64,000 nucleotides of DNA, taken from contig NZ_QXGS01000001.1 of assembly GCF_003604215.1 (NCBI RefSeq), forward strand, positions 702,365 through 766,364. Reading direction: 5' to 3'. The translations under genes and the position numbers were made by a program. Position 1 is the stretch's first letter; every line of letters begins with the position of its first letter. The notes beneath the pieces are model-generated. The model saw only the letters and a program-made list of their open reading frames with translations, ran no database searches and had not been told where the DNA came from. The DNA comes from Teichococcus vastitatis (lineage in GTDB: Bacteria > Pseudomonadota > Alphaproteobacteria > Acetobacterales > Acetobacteraceae). Positions 35,587-45,138 of the stretch are shown here, in pieces.

Positions 35587-37023
35587 TCAGGAGCCGCGCC
35601 ACCCTGCCACACGCTGCACCGGCGGGGCCCCAGGCAGCCGCACCGGCTCGGCAAGGATGCAACCGGCGAGCGCATCCAGCGCATCGTCGCGGGCTCCGGC
35701 CACGTCGGGCTTCCATTCCGCCATCTCCACCGGAAAGGGCGTACGGAACACACGTTCATGTGCATACAGGCGGCGGGCGGCCAGCACCGGATCGAGGGCC
35801 GACAGGATGCGCTCCTGCTTGGCCCGCCGGCTGTGCTGCTCCACGACCGCGCAGGCGGCGCCGGCGCGGGCCATCTCCCGCTTCAGCAACGCCGGCAGGA
35901 AGCGGCCGATGCCGTTGGTCTCGACCCGCAGCACCGGCAGCAGCAGGTCCCGCGCGATGGCCGCCACCTGACGGCATTGCTGCGTCGCCGGGTCATCCGC
36001 CGCATCTGGCTCATGCGTGAGATAGGCCAGGCGATGCAGGTAGTGATTGCCCTCGGCATCGGCATAGGTGGCCGCGAGCACGCTGCCGTCGCCGCTGCCC
36101 GGACGGCCATAGGCCGGATCCCAGAAGCCGCCGCCCGACACCATGCGCCGCCCCAGCAGCGAAAGCACCGGTCGTTGCTGCACCTCGGCATACATGGTGT
36201 CCTCCGCATAACGGAGGATCATTGCGCGATCGAGACGCGCCGCGCCGCCTGCCATCGCCTGGAGCATCATCTGCCGGCCGAAATGGATCGGGCCGACCCG
36301 CTCGCGCAGCTGGGCCACCATGGCGGCGGAAAAGCGCTGCGGCCAGGCGCTGCGCCCCGCCGAATCCAGCAGCGGCACCACCAGCCGCCGGTAGCCGGCC
36401 AGAAAGGCCTCGCCTTCCGAGGGATCCCGGTACAGGCTATCGGCGCAATGCGGTGTTCCGACATACAGGATGGTGCCGCCCGGCGTCAGGATGAACTCGG
36501 TTTCCGCGAGCCGCTCGCGCAGCTCGGCACGCTTGCCCGCCGTATCGCAATTGCCGGCGACCTCCACGTCATCGCAGATGATGACATCCGCTCGGGTGCC
36601 GGTAATGTTGCCCATTAGCCCGGCCGCCAGCATGGAGGGGTCGCGCAGCGCGCCGCTTCGCTGCACTGTGAAGCGGTCCACGGCCCAGGCTTCCGGTGAT
36701 TGCGGGATGAGATGGCGGCAGAACGGATGGCGCTCCACGACGCGCCGCACCGTGGCGACCATCTTGGTCGCCAGCATGTGGTCGGCCGCCACCACCAGGA
36801 TCCGGGTTTCGGGCCGGCGCGCCAGCAGCCAGGCGCAATACAGCCCCACCAGGGTCGACTTGCCGCAGCCCCGGAATGCCATCAGCAGCAGCCGGCCATC
36901 GCCGCACCCGCGGCGTTCCTCCAGCCAGCGCAGGATGCGCCGGTGCACGCCCGGCATTCCCTGCCCGGCGACGCTGTTCCAGACCCAGACGAATTCGGTG
37001 AGATCAGCCGGAAGGCCCGGCAT
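35587..37023 (-). CDS. phage terminase large subunit (T7 gp19-like)
   Basis: A 478-residue packaging motor. The ATPase Walker A is FRGCGKSTLVG near residue 50. RILVVAADHMLATKM follows, with Walker B-like ADVIICDDVEVA and a coupling segment PGGTILYVGTPH. The nuclease part has WDPAYGRPGSGDGSV, a later ETNGIG, and DDALDALAGCI near the C-terminus. The arrangement matches short-tailed phage terminases. The ATG at 37023 is 6 bases from GGAGG; an ATG at 37029 is too close. Its start overlaps the upstream 105-residue gene by 20 bases. Confidence 0.88.
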   Translation of the reverse strand: MPGLPADLTEFVWVWNSVAGQGMPGVHRRILRWLEERRGCGDGRLLLMAFRGCGKSTLVGLYCAWLLARRPETRILVVAADHMLATKMVATVRRVVERHPFCRHLIPQSPEAWAVDRFTVQRSGALRDPSMLAAGLMGNITGTRADVIICDDVEVAGNCDTAGKRAELRERLAETEFILTPGGTILYVGTPHCADSLYRDPSEGEAFLAGYRRLVVPLLDSAGRSAWPQRFSAAMVAQLRERVGPIHFGRQMMLQAMAGGAARLDRAMILRYAEDTMYAEVQQRPVLSLLGRRMVSGGGFWDPAYGRPGSGDGSVLAATYADAEGNHYLHRLAYLTHEPDAADDPATQQCRQVAAIARDLLLPVLRVETNGIGRFLPALLKREMARAGAACAVVEQHSRRAKQERILSALDPVLAARRLYAHERVFRTPFPVEMAEWKPDVAGARDDALDALAGCILAEPVRLPGAPPVQRVAGWRGS

Positions 37024-37321
37024 CCGCATCCTCCTCGTCATCCCGCACCCCGGCCAGGGCAACGCGGGCCTGCTGCAGGAGGTCGGTCGCCTGGCTGATG
37101 TCGGATGGCCCTGCCTCGGCGGCGTGGCCGCGCGCCAACTTCAGCAGATGCTCCAGATGCGCGAGCGCCGATTTCGCGGCGGCATGGTGCGCCGCGAAAG
37201 CCTTGGCATCGTCATGCGTGCCGGGAGCCGGACCGCGCTCCAGGAATGCGTTGTAATCGTCGACCACGCGGCGGATGGCGCGCTGCAGCGCCTCCGGCGC
37301 GACGTCTTCGCGGCGAGTCAT
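37004..37321 (-). CDS. phage protein, candidate small terminase subunit
   Basis: A 105-residue helical protein (MTRREDVAPEALQRAIRRVVDDY ... AFAAHHAAAKSALAHLEHLLKLARGHA) with an acidic tail (DDEEDADAG). It lies directly upstream of, and overlaps, the large terminase, where small terminase subunits are commonly encoded. That position is the only basis for the functional suggestion. The ATG at 37321 adjoins the tailspike stop. Confidence 0.7.
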   Translation of the reverse strand: MTRREDVAPEALQRAIRRVVDDYNAFLERGPAPGTHDDAKAFAAHHAAAKSALAHLEHLLKLARGHAAEAGPSDISQATDLLQQARVALAGVRDDEEDADAGPSG

Positions 37322-37323
37322 TC

Positions 37324-39663
37324 TCAGATCCTCGGCTTGACGGCGCGGACGAACAGGGTCCCAGCATCCACCGTGACGCTGCTGCCGCTGATGTTCTGCG
37401 CCGTGACCCGTACCGCATCGGCCGAGGCCGTGCCGCCGACGCTGGCCTGGAACACCACGCCACCATTCTGAAAGCCACTGGCCTTGGCGAAGCTGGCCTG
37501 CACGAAATCCCCCTGCCGGACGCCGTGCAGGGCAACATCGCGCGTGGCGGTGGCGCCGGCCGCCAGCGCGGGCACGGTCCACCCGGTATCGCTGACGCTG
37601 TACTCGCGCACGCCCCATCTGCGGCTGCCGCCATAGATCAGCGCCGGTGCGTGCAACGGCGAGCAATACAGCCGAAGCGCCTTCAGCGCGGCGGCGGCGG
37701 TGCCGCCACGCACACCGATCGCGGCGAAGCGGGCATTGCCGTGCAGCGTGACGCGCTGCAGACTGTTGATGCCGACGCCGCCGACCACGCTGTCAAGATC
37801 GGCGTTGCCTTCCCAGAAGAAGGACGGGCTGCCGGCCCAGGCGGCATTCATGTTTGAGAACAGCGCCGGGCTGGTATTGTCCAGTACATTCTCGGCCGCA
37901 TCGAACTGCATCACGACGGGGCGCAGTTCGCTGCCTTCGGCGGCGATGAAGAACTCCTTGCAGGTGGAGGCATCGACGATGAAAGCCAGTGCGCGACTGG
38001 TCGGTATGCCGACTGTGTCGGCGTTCAGGGTGAAGTGGGACAGGCCGGCAAATGCGAATCCCGTTAGGTTTGTCGGCGGACCGGAGGGGTTGCCCGACAG
38101 CACCGCCATCTGATCGAAGCCGACGCCGTCGGTGCTGTCGATCGTCTGCCGGAAGGCGCGGCGGCGCAGATTCTCGGCTGATGCCACCAATCGCGGCGAG
38201 CCCTGGGCGGCCGTGGACTGGTGCAGCGGGATCACCGTGCCGCCGGCCCGCGTGGCGGAGGCGGTGTAGTCGATTCCAGCCCCGGTGAAGGCATAGGTGC
38301 CGATATAAGCCACCTCGTAGAGGCAATCATTGGCGCCACCGGCGTGACGTGCCACGAAGGGACTGCACTGCTCCATGCGCACTCCGCGGGCGATGATGCC
38401 GCGTTCATCGCCGGCCTGCAGTAGAAACGGGATGGCGGCGACGGTGCCGGGGCTTCCCTGGCGCTGCAACTCGAAGGCGGGACCCATGAAGACATGCGCA
38501 TTGTGCCGGTTGTAGGCGCCAGCCGCGCAGGAGAAGCGCACGCCGAACCGGTCCATGGCCGTGTTGGTGCCGCTGCTGTTGGCGAAGTGGCCACCGATGT
38601 AGCGGACCGAGTTGTTCCATGCCGCCGAGGTAGCCGTGTAGATGTCGAGGCCGATGCGGTTGTTCACGAAGCGGCCGAGCACCAGCGTGCTGTCCTCAAA
38701 GCCGAGTTCCACACCCATCGTGCGCACGCCGATGGTGAAGCCTTCCACCTGGCGGATCTCCACCTGACAGGCATCGAGATTGCGCAGCGCGATGCCGATG
38801 TCGCGCTCGTCCAGCCAATCCGATACGGTGGCCCGCAGCACCCGCAGCCCCTGATAGGTCTTGGCCTGGTTGCGGGCTGCGGCCCCCTCCCCCACCGTCA
38901 GTGCCGTCTCGCCCGCGGGACCGGCATACAGGATGCTGCCGCGCATCGTCAGGCCAGAGGCCGCGCCCGGGAGCACCAGCGGAATGGCCGTGCGATGCGT
39001 ACCCTCCCCGATCTCCAGATGCTTGCCTGATGCGGCAGCCGCGTTCATCGCCGCCTGCAGCGCGGGGCCGTCATCGGCAACGCCATTGCCGGTGGCACCG
39101 AAGTCGCGCGCCGACAGCCGCTCCGCCAGCTTGTCCTCGATGGTACGCGGGATGGCGCCGCCGAATGGTGCCAGAAGCACGGGATCGCGGGACACGGTGG
39201 TGATCGCGCCGACGCTGTCGAAGGCGAGCAGGCGGTTCGCGCGCCCGTCGCGCAGAGGCAGTGTCAGTGCGGCCGGCACGTCGCCCGGGTCGGCGCGGAC
39301 GGCACCGCGCAATTCCTCGCGCACTTCCTGAAGCGACGCGACCTGGCGATCCAGTTCATCGTTCAGCGTGCGGGCGCGCAGCACGCCGTTGGCTTGGAAG
39401 TCGGTCACACGTTCGATAACCATGACGCGGCGCAACAGCACCTGCCGGCCAGCGGCCGGCGGTACGCTGAACAGCACCACGCCGCCGCCGGACTCGCCCG
39501 CACCCTGGATGGTGAAGCCCTCCGACTGCACCAGGCCGTCCAGACGGACTTCCAGATCGTCATTCTCGAAGATCGGAAAGGGAAAGATGAAGGCGGTCTG
39601 CGCGCCATCCGCCGCGTAATGGGCACGCGGCGCGACGTCGCCGATGCGGATGTGCTCGGCCAT
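37324..39663 (-). CDS. phage tailspike/tail fibre with beta-helix domain
   Basis: A 779-residue receptor-binding protein. Residues 1-150 resemble the T7 gp17 virion-attachment domain: HYAADGAQTAFIFPFPIFENDDLEVRLDG, RRVMVIERVTDFQANGVLRARTLNDELDRQ. From about 190 a right-handed parallel beta-helix begins with the pectate-lyase-like ARDFGATGNGVADDGPALQAAM. This is followed by repeated strands and a C-terminal beta-rich part. Such spikes often depolymerise surface polysaccharide; no catalytic residues can be named. It is intact, unlike the portal and endolysin genes of the same prophage. Confidence 0.87.
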   Translation of the reverse strand: MAEHIRIGDVAPRAHYAADGAQTAFIFPFPIFENDDLEVRLDGLVQSEGFTIQGAGESGGGVVLFSVPPAAGRQVLLRRVMVIERVTDFQANGVLRARTLNDELDRQVASLQEVREELRGAVRADPGDVPAALTLPLRDGRANRLLAFDSVGAITTVSRDPVLLAPFGGAIPRTIEDKLAERLSARDFGATGNGVADDGPALQAAMNAAAASGKHLEIGEGTHRTAIPLVLPGAASGLTMRGSILYAGPAGETALTVGEGAAARNQAKTYQGLRVLRATVSDWLDERDIGIALRNLDACQVEIRQVEGFTIGVRTMGVELGFEDSTLVLGRFVNNRIGLDIYTATSAAWNNSVRYIGGHFANSSGTNTAMDRFGVRFSCAAGAYNRHNAHVFMGPAFELQRQGSPGTVAAIPFLLQAGDERGIIARGVRMEQCSPFVARHAGGANDCLYEVAYIGTYAFTGAGIDYTASATRAGGTVIPLHQSTAAQGSPRLVASAENLRRRAFRQTIDSTDGVGFDQMAVLSGNPSGPPTNLTGFAFAGLSHFTLNADTVGIPTSRALAFIVDASTCKEFFIAAEGSELRPVVMQFDAAENVLDNTSPALFSNMNAAWAGSPSFFWEGNADLDSVVGGVGINSLQRVTLHGNARFAAIGVRGGTAAAALKALRLYCSPLHAPALIYGGSRRWGVREYSVSDTGWTVPALAAGATATRDVALHGVRQGDFVQASFAKASGFQNGGVVFQASVGGTASADAVRVTAQNISGSSVTVDAGTLFVRAVKPRI

Positions 39664-39733
39664 GCGGATCTCTCATGCGAAGGGGGAACGGAATGGCCAC
39701 GCGCCGCCTTGCGACGGGTGATGGCGGTTGGCG

Positions 39734-40174
39734 TCAGTCCAGCAGGGAGCGGATGGCGCCGCCAAAACTGTTGCCGGCCCGCAGCCAGGTGGTCAGCGAT
39801 CCATCGCTGTTGAGCAGGGAGGAACGGCCCGCCGCCATGCGCGCGGCGTAGGTGTCTCCGCTGGTGGCTGCCGCTTCGGCGGCGTCCTGTTGCAGGCCGG
39901 CGGTGATGGCGCCCGCCGAACCCTGGTCAGGGTTTACGCCGGATGCCGCCAGGCGGGCACGGGTCGAGGCCATGGTGCGGTCGAGCTGGTCCTGGCGGCC
40001 TCTCGCATCAGCCTGCTGAGCCGCGGCCAACTGCTGCTGCCGTGCCGCAAGATTGGCAGCCTCCTGCTGCTGCTGCGCCTTGGCCTGCGCCGCCTGCGCC
40101 TGCCCCTGGCGCACCGTGCCATAGAGCGAGGCGCCGGTGCCGACCAGCGTGGCGATGGGGGCAAGCTGGGCCAT
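39734..40174 (-). CDS. phage virion protein, coiled-coil (internal virion/T7 gp14-like candidate)
   Basis: A 146-residue protein: a hydrophobic, glycine-containing N-terminus (LAPIATLVGTGASLYGTVR), a Gln/Ala-rich helix (QAQAAQAKAQQQQEAANLAARQQQLAAAQQADARG), and a C-terminal GNSFGGAIRSLLD. The length and composition recall small internal virion proteins of T7-like phages, but the identity is inferred from position. Its ATG overlaps the stop of the tail tubular protein B gene (TGATG). Confidence 0.72.
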   Translation of the reverse strand: MAQLAPIATLVGTGASLYGTVRQGQAQAAQAKAQQQQEAANLAARQQQLAAAQQADARGRQDQLDRTMASTRARLAASGVNPDQGSAGAITAGLQQDAAEAAATSGDTYAARMAAGRSSLLNSDGSLTTWLRAGNSFGGAIRSLLD

Positions 40175-42054
40175 CAGTTGGTCATCCTCGTTTCGGTGGT
40201 CACGGAAAGCAGGGTCAGGGGTAGCGGCGTGTCGCCCGTGATGCGCCACAACGGCGCCAGCGTGTCGCGCCGCCAGCCGAGTCCGCGCAGCGCAACGTCA
40301 CCGGTGAACACCGGCGGACCGGCATCCAGCAGCGGAGTGTCCAAGCGACGGAAGGGTACCGGCTGCGCGCCGCGGCCTAGATCTACCTCCAGAGCCGCCG
40401 TCTGCAGCAGGCGATAGGTCACACGCACCAGCCGCAACGGTGCGTCCGGTGCGCCGCCGGCCGCGGCGATCTGCGGCGGCAGCGGCTCGATCGAGTGCCG
40501 GAAGCCAAGGCCCACCTGCACCGTCCTGGCACCCTCCTGCAGCTCCACCGCGCCATTCCGCACGGGCAGCGTGCCTCGCGGCGCGCCACCGGCGACCACC
40601 TGCACGATGCGATCATGCAGGTGCTGCAGCCCGCTCCAGTGAAGGCGCTCCACCACGTCGCCGCCGCTCAGCCCGGCATCCACCCACAACATGTCGTCGA
40701 AACGTTCAAGCCGCACCGTGCCGTCACGCTCCACGACGCACCAGATGGTGCCGTCGACCTCGGCCAGGGCGCGAAAAGCGCCGTCGGTTTCCTGACGGGT
40801 CCAGGCGGTCACCTGCTCGGTGCGGTACAGCGTCAGCGTCGCGATCGAGCCGTCACGCATCGCCGCATGCAGCAACCGCCGCAACGGGTCATAGGCCAGA
40901 GATACCGGATGGCTGATCAGATGCCGCGCCACCAGCGCCAGGTCATCGGCCTGGTAGGCCTGCTGCACATCCGTATAGGCGTATTCGAACACCGCCTGTC
41001 CTGTCCGCCCGACGAAAATGGTGCTGCCATCCACGTCGACGGGCTGCAGCACGCGATCCACTGGCGAGCCGATGCGGGTCTGCCGGTGCAGCTGGATCGA
41101 GGCCGGGGTCATCGGATCGCCGGTCACCATCCATTCCGCGCCGGAGGTGAACACCTGTAGGTGACGGCCCGAGAACACCGCGCGGATGGCGTTGACCTGA
41201 TCGGAGAGCAGGCCGAACTCGATCGCCTGATCGTCCAGGCCACTGCCCAGGTCGAAGTTGAACAGATCTCCCGAGCGTGACAGCCAGAGGTGGTTCGGCA
41301 GGTCACGGGAACCGCCCAGCACCAAGCGATCCTGGTGAAAGCAAGCGCAAACCGGCCATCCATGGGCGGCGCCGAACGCGGCCTCATCCCAATCCGTCGT
41401 GGCGACGGTGCCGGGCAGTGTCTCCTCCACCTGCGCCCTCGCACTCGTCGCGGAGATCACGGCGGTGACCACCACCCGCTTCAATCCGATGCGGAAGCGG
41501 GCACCGACATGGCCGGCGGCGAAAACCGACGCATTGCTGGTCAATGTCACGCTGCCGCTGGTGGCGCTGGCGACCAGCGTGACGTCCGGCGAAGCGAAGC
41601 GGTGGAACGGCTCGGCCACCCAGTTCCAGGCACCGATCGACCAGGCGACGTGGCTGCTGCGCGTCACGCGCTGCGGCGGCATGGCGGGGTGCAGCAACAG
41701 CAGCGTATCGGCGCTCTGTGTCCAGGCGATCTGGTCCAGCATCGCCGCCGTCCAGGGCGCAGGGAGGCTTGCGACCTCCGCATCCCCCATGAAAACCTGC
41801 AGCCGTCGATCCGTCAGCACCAGAAGGTAGGTCTGCTCGGTGTTGAACTCGAAGCCGATCAGCTTCGCAGCGCCCGGCAGCATCGCGACGTGGCGCAGGC
41901 CGGGGCGACGCGTGACGCCACCGGTGGGTTGGATGAAGACGTTGCGCAGGCGCCGCGCGCCATTCTCGTAAGCACGCAGGTCGCCGCGTCCCAGCAGATG
42001 GTCGCCGAGTTCGCCCGCGGTGAAGCTGGTCTTGGTGCTGCGGCCACCGGCCAT
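40174..42054 (-). CDS. phage tail tubular protein B (T7 gp12-like nozzle)
   Basis: A 626-residue beta-rich protein beginning TKTSFTAGELGDHLLGRGDLRAYENGARRLRNVFIQPTGGVTRRPGLRHVA, the characteristic N-terminus of podovirus nozzle (gp12-type) proteins. HQDRLVLGGSRDLPNHLWLSRSGDLFNF, TSGAEWMVTGDPMTPASIQLHRQTRIG and VGRTGQAVFEYAYTD are further conserved blocks. It forms the distal hexameric tail tube. Start ATG 42054; the next upstream gene stops 4 bases before. Confidence 0.9.
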   Translation of the reverse strand: MAGGRSTKTSFTAGELGDHLLGRGDLRAYENGARRLRNVFIQPTGGVTRRPGLRHVAMLPGAAKLIGFEFNTEQTYLLVLTDRRLQVFMGDAEVASLPAPWTAAMLDQIAWTQSADTLLLLHPAMPPQRVTRSSHVAWSIGAWNWVAEPFHRFASPDVTLVASATSGSVTLTSNASVFAAGHVGARFRIGLKRVVVTAVISATSARAQVEETLPGTVATTDWDEAAFGAAHGWPVCACFHQDRLVLGGSRDLPNHLWLSRSGDLFNFDLGSGLDDQAIEFGLLSDQVNAIRAVFSGRHLQVFTSGAEWMVTGDPMTPASIQLHRQTRIGSPVDRVLQPVDVDGSTIFVGRTGQAVFEYAYTDVQQAYQADDLALVARHLISHPVSLAYDPLRRLLHAAMRDGSIATLTLYRTEQVTAWTRQETDGAFRALAEVDGTIWCVVERDGTVRLERFDDMLWVDAGLSGGDVVERLHWSGLQHLHDRIVQVVAGGAPRGTLPVRNGAVELQEGARTVQVGLGFRHSIEPLPPQIAAAGGAPDAPLRLVRVTYRLLQTAALEVDLGRGAQPVPFRRLDTPLLDAGPPVFTGDVALRGLGWRRDTLAPLWRITGDTPLPLTLLSVTTETRMTN

Positions 42055-42058
42055 GATC

Positions 42059-42628
42059 TCATCCCCTCGCGGTGATCAACGGAAAGTCGGTCAACGCACG
42101 CGGCGTGTCCTGCTGGCTGTCGACCAGCCGTGCATGGCGGAATTCGCTGTCGGCTAAGCGCTGAAGCATGTCGGCCCGCGAGGTGCTCTCGGTCAGCGGG
42201 ATGCAGAATTCCGCGGCGAGCCGCGCCACGAGCGCGCTGGCGAAGAAGGCAGGAAAGGCACTCTCCGAAGGACGGAACAGATAGGTCAGGGTGACTTGCG
42301 CCGCGTCGGCGTGCAGCCGACTCTCATGGATCCGGTAGTTCAGCCCCTGCCCGCGGCGGGCGCCCCCGGCCGAAAGAACCCGAAGGAAATCCGCGGGCAG
42401 CTGGAATGCATGGGCGTAATCGGCACGCGGCGTTGCGAGCAGCCGCGGCAGCTCCATCTGCCCCGTGGCGAAGGACCAGGGATGCGCCGACAGCAGCGCG
42501 TCGCGCACCGCCGGGTAAAGATGCACCGCCACCTCGGCCTCGGCGGTTCCTTCGTCCAAGGAAGCGATGGGCTGGGCGCCGATCTTCAGCAATGCGCGCG
42601 AGCAAAGCACAAGGGCGGAGAGCGCCAT
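42059..42628 (-). CDS. phage tail tubular protein A (T7 gp11-like adaptor)
   Basis: A 189-residue protein with the gp11-type pattern: ALSALVLCSRALLKIGAQPIASLDEGTAEAEVAVHLYPAVRDALLSAHPWSFAT, then LPADFLRVL and LTYLFRPSESAFPAFFASALVARLAAEFCIPLTES. It is the dodecameric adaptor between portal and nozzle. Immediately followed by the nozzle gene, as in T7-like genomes. Confidence 0.88.
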   Translation of the reverse strand: MALSALVLCSRALLKIGAQPIASLDEGTAEAEVAVHLYPAVRDALLSAHPWSFATGQMELPRLLATPRADYAHAFQLPADFLRVLSAGGARRGQGLNYRIHESRLHADAAQVTLTYLFRPSESAFPAFFASALVARLAAEFCIPLTESTSRADMLQRLADSEFRHARLVDSQQDTPRALTDFPLITARG

Positions 42629-42750
42629 GGGGGACTCCCGGATTGCGTGAAAGGAGAAAGCGGGAAAGCGCTGTTGTCAGGCCCCCATCATCCGTCTGCC
42701 TGCGGGAAATCGAGGCGCTGCCACGAACAGGCAGAAGGAGGAAGGGGGTT

Positions 42751-42774
42751 GCAGGAGGAGTTCCCTCCCCCTGC
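42751..42774 (-). terminator. terminator-like hairpin after capsid gene
   Basis: GCAGGAGGAG / CTCCCCCTGC forms a 10-bp stem with one mismatch and a 4-base loop, 8 bases after the capsid stop on the minus strand. Phage capsid genes are often followed by a partial terminator that sets transcript levels. Confidence 0.45.
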
Positions 42775-42782
42775 GATGCGCC

Positions 42783-43616
42783 TTATTCCGCGGCGCGCAT
42801 GCGCACGACGCCGGCCGGGTCGATCAGCGATGCACCCTGGCTCATCATGTTGTTGACAAAGAAGGCGGCACGATCGCCATGCCAAGTGATGTCGGAGGAG
42901 ACATCCTGAGCCACGGCATGGCCGATGGCCGTCTTGTGATAGAAGTAGCAGAAGCGCAAGCTGCCGCTCTTGGTGAGACCCGAATGCGGCATCCAGGTCG
43001 CACCCAACCAGCGCTTCACCTGCGTGCCCTTCCAGGGCAGCTCGTCATCGCCGACATAGTTGGAGTTGGCAAACTCCTGGATCTGCAGCAGGTCGCTCCA
43101 CTGCTTCCATCCGACAATGGCGAAGCGATTGCCGTCATCCGGCACGTCGGCGGCGCCCAGCATCTCGAACGCCTTCAGCACCTTCGCCTTGGTCAGGCCA
43201 TCGGTGTCGCCGGTGCCGGCGGCGGTGCCGACCGCCTCATTGGTGGCCGTGTCGAGCGCCGCGATGATCAGTTCGTCGGTCTTGCGGCCGAGCGCATAGG
43301 CACCCGCATTCGCGACAACCTGGCGCTCGTCGATGTTGGTCTTCAGCTCGTCCAGGCGGTCGATCCACTCGCCCGCATAGTAATCCTGCAGGTAGCATTC
43401 GACATTGGAATGCGACAGGTTCATCACGGGCACGGAACCGTTGCGGGCCTTCGCCGCCGCGATGCCGCGGCCGACGATCGGAAACACGGTGGAGGCGCCG
43501 CGCACGCCGCTCTTGCTGCGCACCGTCGGGCGAAGCTTGCTGCCTTGCCGCTGATAGGCATCGTGCACTTCGGACTGGAACTGCTTCGCGAAGACCTGGT
43601 CGATGGAAGCGGACAT
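42783..43616 (-). CDS. phage major capsid protein
   Basis: A 277-residue protein beginning MSASIDQVFAKQFQSEVHDAYQRQGSKLRPTVR, with GASTVFPIVGRGIAAAK, HSNVECYLQDYYAGEWIDRLDELKTNIDERQVVANAGAYALGRKTDELII and VVRMRAAE at the end. This is the compact podovirus capsid type. It lies between the scaffold and gp11-like genes as in T7-like phages. The ATG at 43616 follows GAGGAA by 8 bases. Confidence 0.87.
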   Translation of the reverse strand: MSASIDQVFAKQFQSEVHDAYQRQGSKLRPTVRSKSGVRGASTVFPIVGRGIAAAKARNGSVPVMNLSHSNVECYLQDYYAGEWIDRLDELKTNIDERQVVANAGAYALGRKTDELIIAALDTATNEAVGTAAGTGDTDGLTKAKVLKAFEMLGAADVPDDGNRFAIVGWKQWSDLLQIQEFANSNYVGDDELPWKGTQVKRWLGATWMPHSGLTKSGSLRFCYFYHKTAIGHAVAQDVSSDITWHGDRAAFFVNNMMSQGASLIDPAGVVRMRAAE

Positions 43617-43773
43617 GCCGAATTCCTCAAGCAAGAGATCAGGAAAGGAGGGAAGCCGCCCACCTCACCGGTTTGCCGCGCGGGGCCGGAAAGGCGGGCA
43701 CGCCGAGGCGCCCGGCGCGCGTCGGGCGGGCCGGGTTGGTCCTGGGCGGAAACCTGTCGGAAGCGGCCGGGGC

Positions 43774-44499
43774 TCAGCCCTGGCCGAACAGCCGCTTGAA
43801 GCCGTCGGTGACGCGCTTGACGTATTCCGGCTCGCGGGAACGCCAGTAGCGCGGGTCGCGCATCATCTTGCGCAGCGCCGCCTCGTCCACGGCGTCCGGC
43901 GCATCGGCCTCGCGCACCAGGCTGGGCTCACCCTTGGCCATCATGCGGTGCAGGGCCAGCACGCCTTCGGCCGTGGTGGACAGTGCCTCATACACCGGCG
44001 GCGCCAGATTGGCGCGGCCCCAGGCGGCGATCTGCGGCGCGATGCGGCGGAACTGCTCGTCCCCGCCGAATTCTTGTGCCAGCTTCGCCACCTGCTTCTG
44101 CGCCTCGTAATCGGCCGCGGCCTCGGCGATCAGCGGAAGCAGCCGCTCGGCGGCCAGGTCGTACACCAGCTGCACCTGCTCGCAGGTGAATCCGGCCGCG
44201 TGCAGCTTCGCGTTAATGGCGGGATCGGCGCCGCACATCTCATGCTTGGCCTCGACAGCGTATTCTTCGGGACTGTCGGGCACGCCGATGGCGCGGCGGA
44301 ATCGTATGCGCTCCTCCTCCGGCGCGTCGGCGCCCGGCGGGGCGAAGCGCTGCGATAGGCGCTTTTCCAGTTCGCGATAGGATTTCAGCAACGCGTCAAC
44401 GCGCAGCTTGCCCGTCTCGACATCCCGGAACTTCTCGGGGATGTCGTCGGCGGATGACGCCACCGGTTCCATCGCGGCGTCCAGCAGGTTCTCGGACAT
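43774..44499 (-). CDS. phage capsid assembly scaffolding protein
   Basis: A 241-residue acidic, helical protein: IPEKFRDVETGKLRVDALLKSYRELEKRLSQRF, PDSPEEYAVEAKHEMCGADPAINAKLHAAGFT, EQVQLVYDLAAERLLPLIAEAAADYEAQKQVAKLAQEFGGDEQF and a basic C-terminal YVKRVTDGFKRLFGQG that could contact the capsid. The pattern and position fit T7 gp9-like scaffolds. It ends 157 bases before the capsid gene. Confidence 0.82.
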   Translation of the reverse strand: MSENLLDAAMEPVASSADDIPEKFRDVETGKLRVDALLKSYRELEKRLSQRFAPPGADAPEEERIRFRRAIGVPDSPEEYAVEAKHEMCGADPAINAKLHAAGFTCEQVQLVYDLAAERLLPLIAEAAADYEAQKQVAKLAQEFGGDEQFRRIAPQIAAWGRANLAPPVYEALSTTAEGVLALHRMMAKGEPSLVREADAPDAVDEAALRKMMRDPRYWRSREPEYVKRVTDGFKRLFGQG

Positions 44500-44505
44500 G
44501 CGGGA

Positions 44506-45138
44506 TCATGACTCCTGGATCGGGTTCAGGATTCCGGCCGGCGCGGACAGCGCGCGGGCCAGGTATTGCGTGGCGGCCGGAATATCGAGCTGCGCCGCAG
44601 CCTGCGGGCCGAGCGCCGCCACCGCCTGCAGGAACAGCAGGGTGTTGGCGGCATCGGCGCGCCCCTGGACGCGCGCGAGTGGCGACTGGTAGGTCAGCCG
44701 GACCTCGCGCCCGTCGAGCAGGATCGGCGGCACTTCGCCGCGGCGCCGCAGAATGGCCAGACAGCGGCCGATCAGCGGCGTCAGCAATTCGGATTGCAAC
44801 CGGCCATAGGTGGCGCCGAGCAGCCGTGCCGTCTCGGCGCTGCGCTCCAGCACCTCGGTCGCCGTCATCTGTCCGCCGCGCGGGGCCGCCAGCCGGTCCG
44901 CCAGCAGCGCATGCCGGATGCGGCCGCGCAGGTCGTCCAGCATCAACTGCGACACATCGAAATTGCCTGGCGCTGCCAGCGGCGTCAGTCCGGCGGAGCC
45001 CGGCGCCTTGGGGATGATGGCGCCGGGAACCAGCCGCACCGTGGCCGGGTTCAGCACGCCGTCATCCTCAGCCTGCCAGATGCCGGTCACGGCGATGGAG
45101 GCGTTCTTCAACACCAGCTCCACCACCTTGTTGTATGC
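44506..45138 (-). pseudogene. truncated phage portal (head-tail connector) protein, C-terminal part only
   Basis: About 210 residues of a portal: VELVLKNASIAVTGIWQAEDDGVLNPATVRLVPGAIIPK, LDDLRGRIRHALLADRLA, GGQMTATEVLERSAETARLLGATYGRLQSELLTPLIGRCLAIL, and ALSAPAGILNPIQES. T7-like portals are about 500-560 residues, so the N-terminal half is missing. The reading frame is open back to 45139 and meets TAA at 45142-45144. The first plausible start is the GTG at 45126. The loss coincides with a change to lower-GC sequence, marking a recombination or deletion junction. Confidence 0.85.

Noticed and set aside
34459-45138. Gene transfer agent cluster
   Set aside because: Gene types and order are T7-like podovirus (portal, scaffold, capsid, gp11/gp12-like, tailspike, terminase), not the HK97-like siphovirus order of known GTAs.
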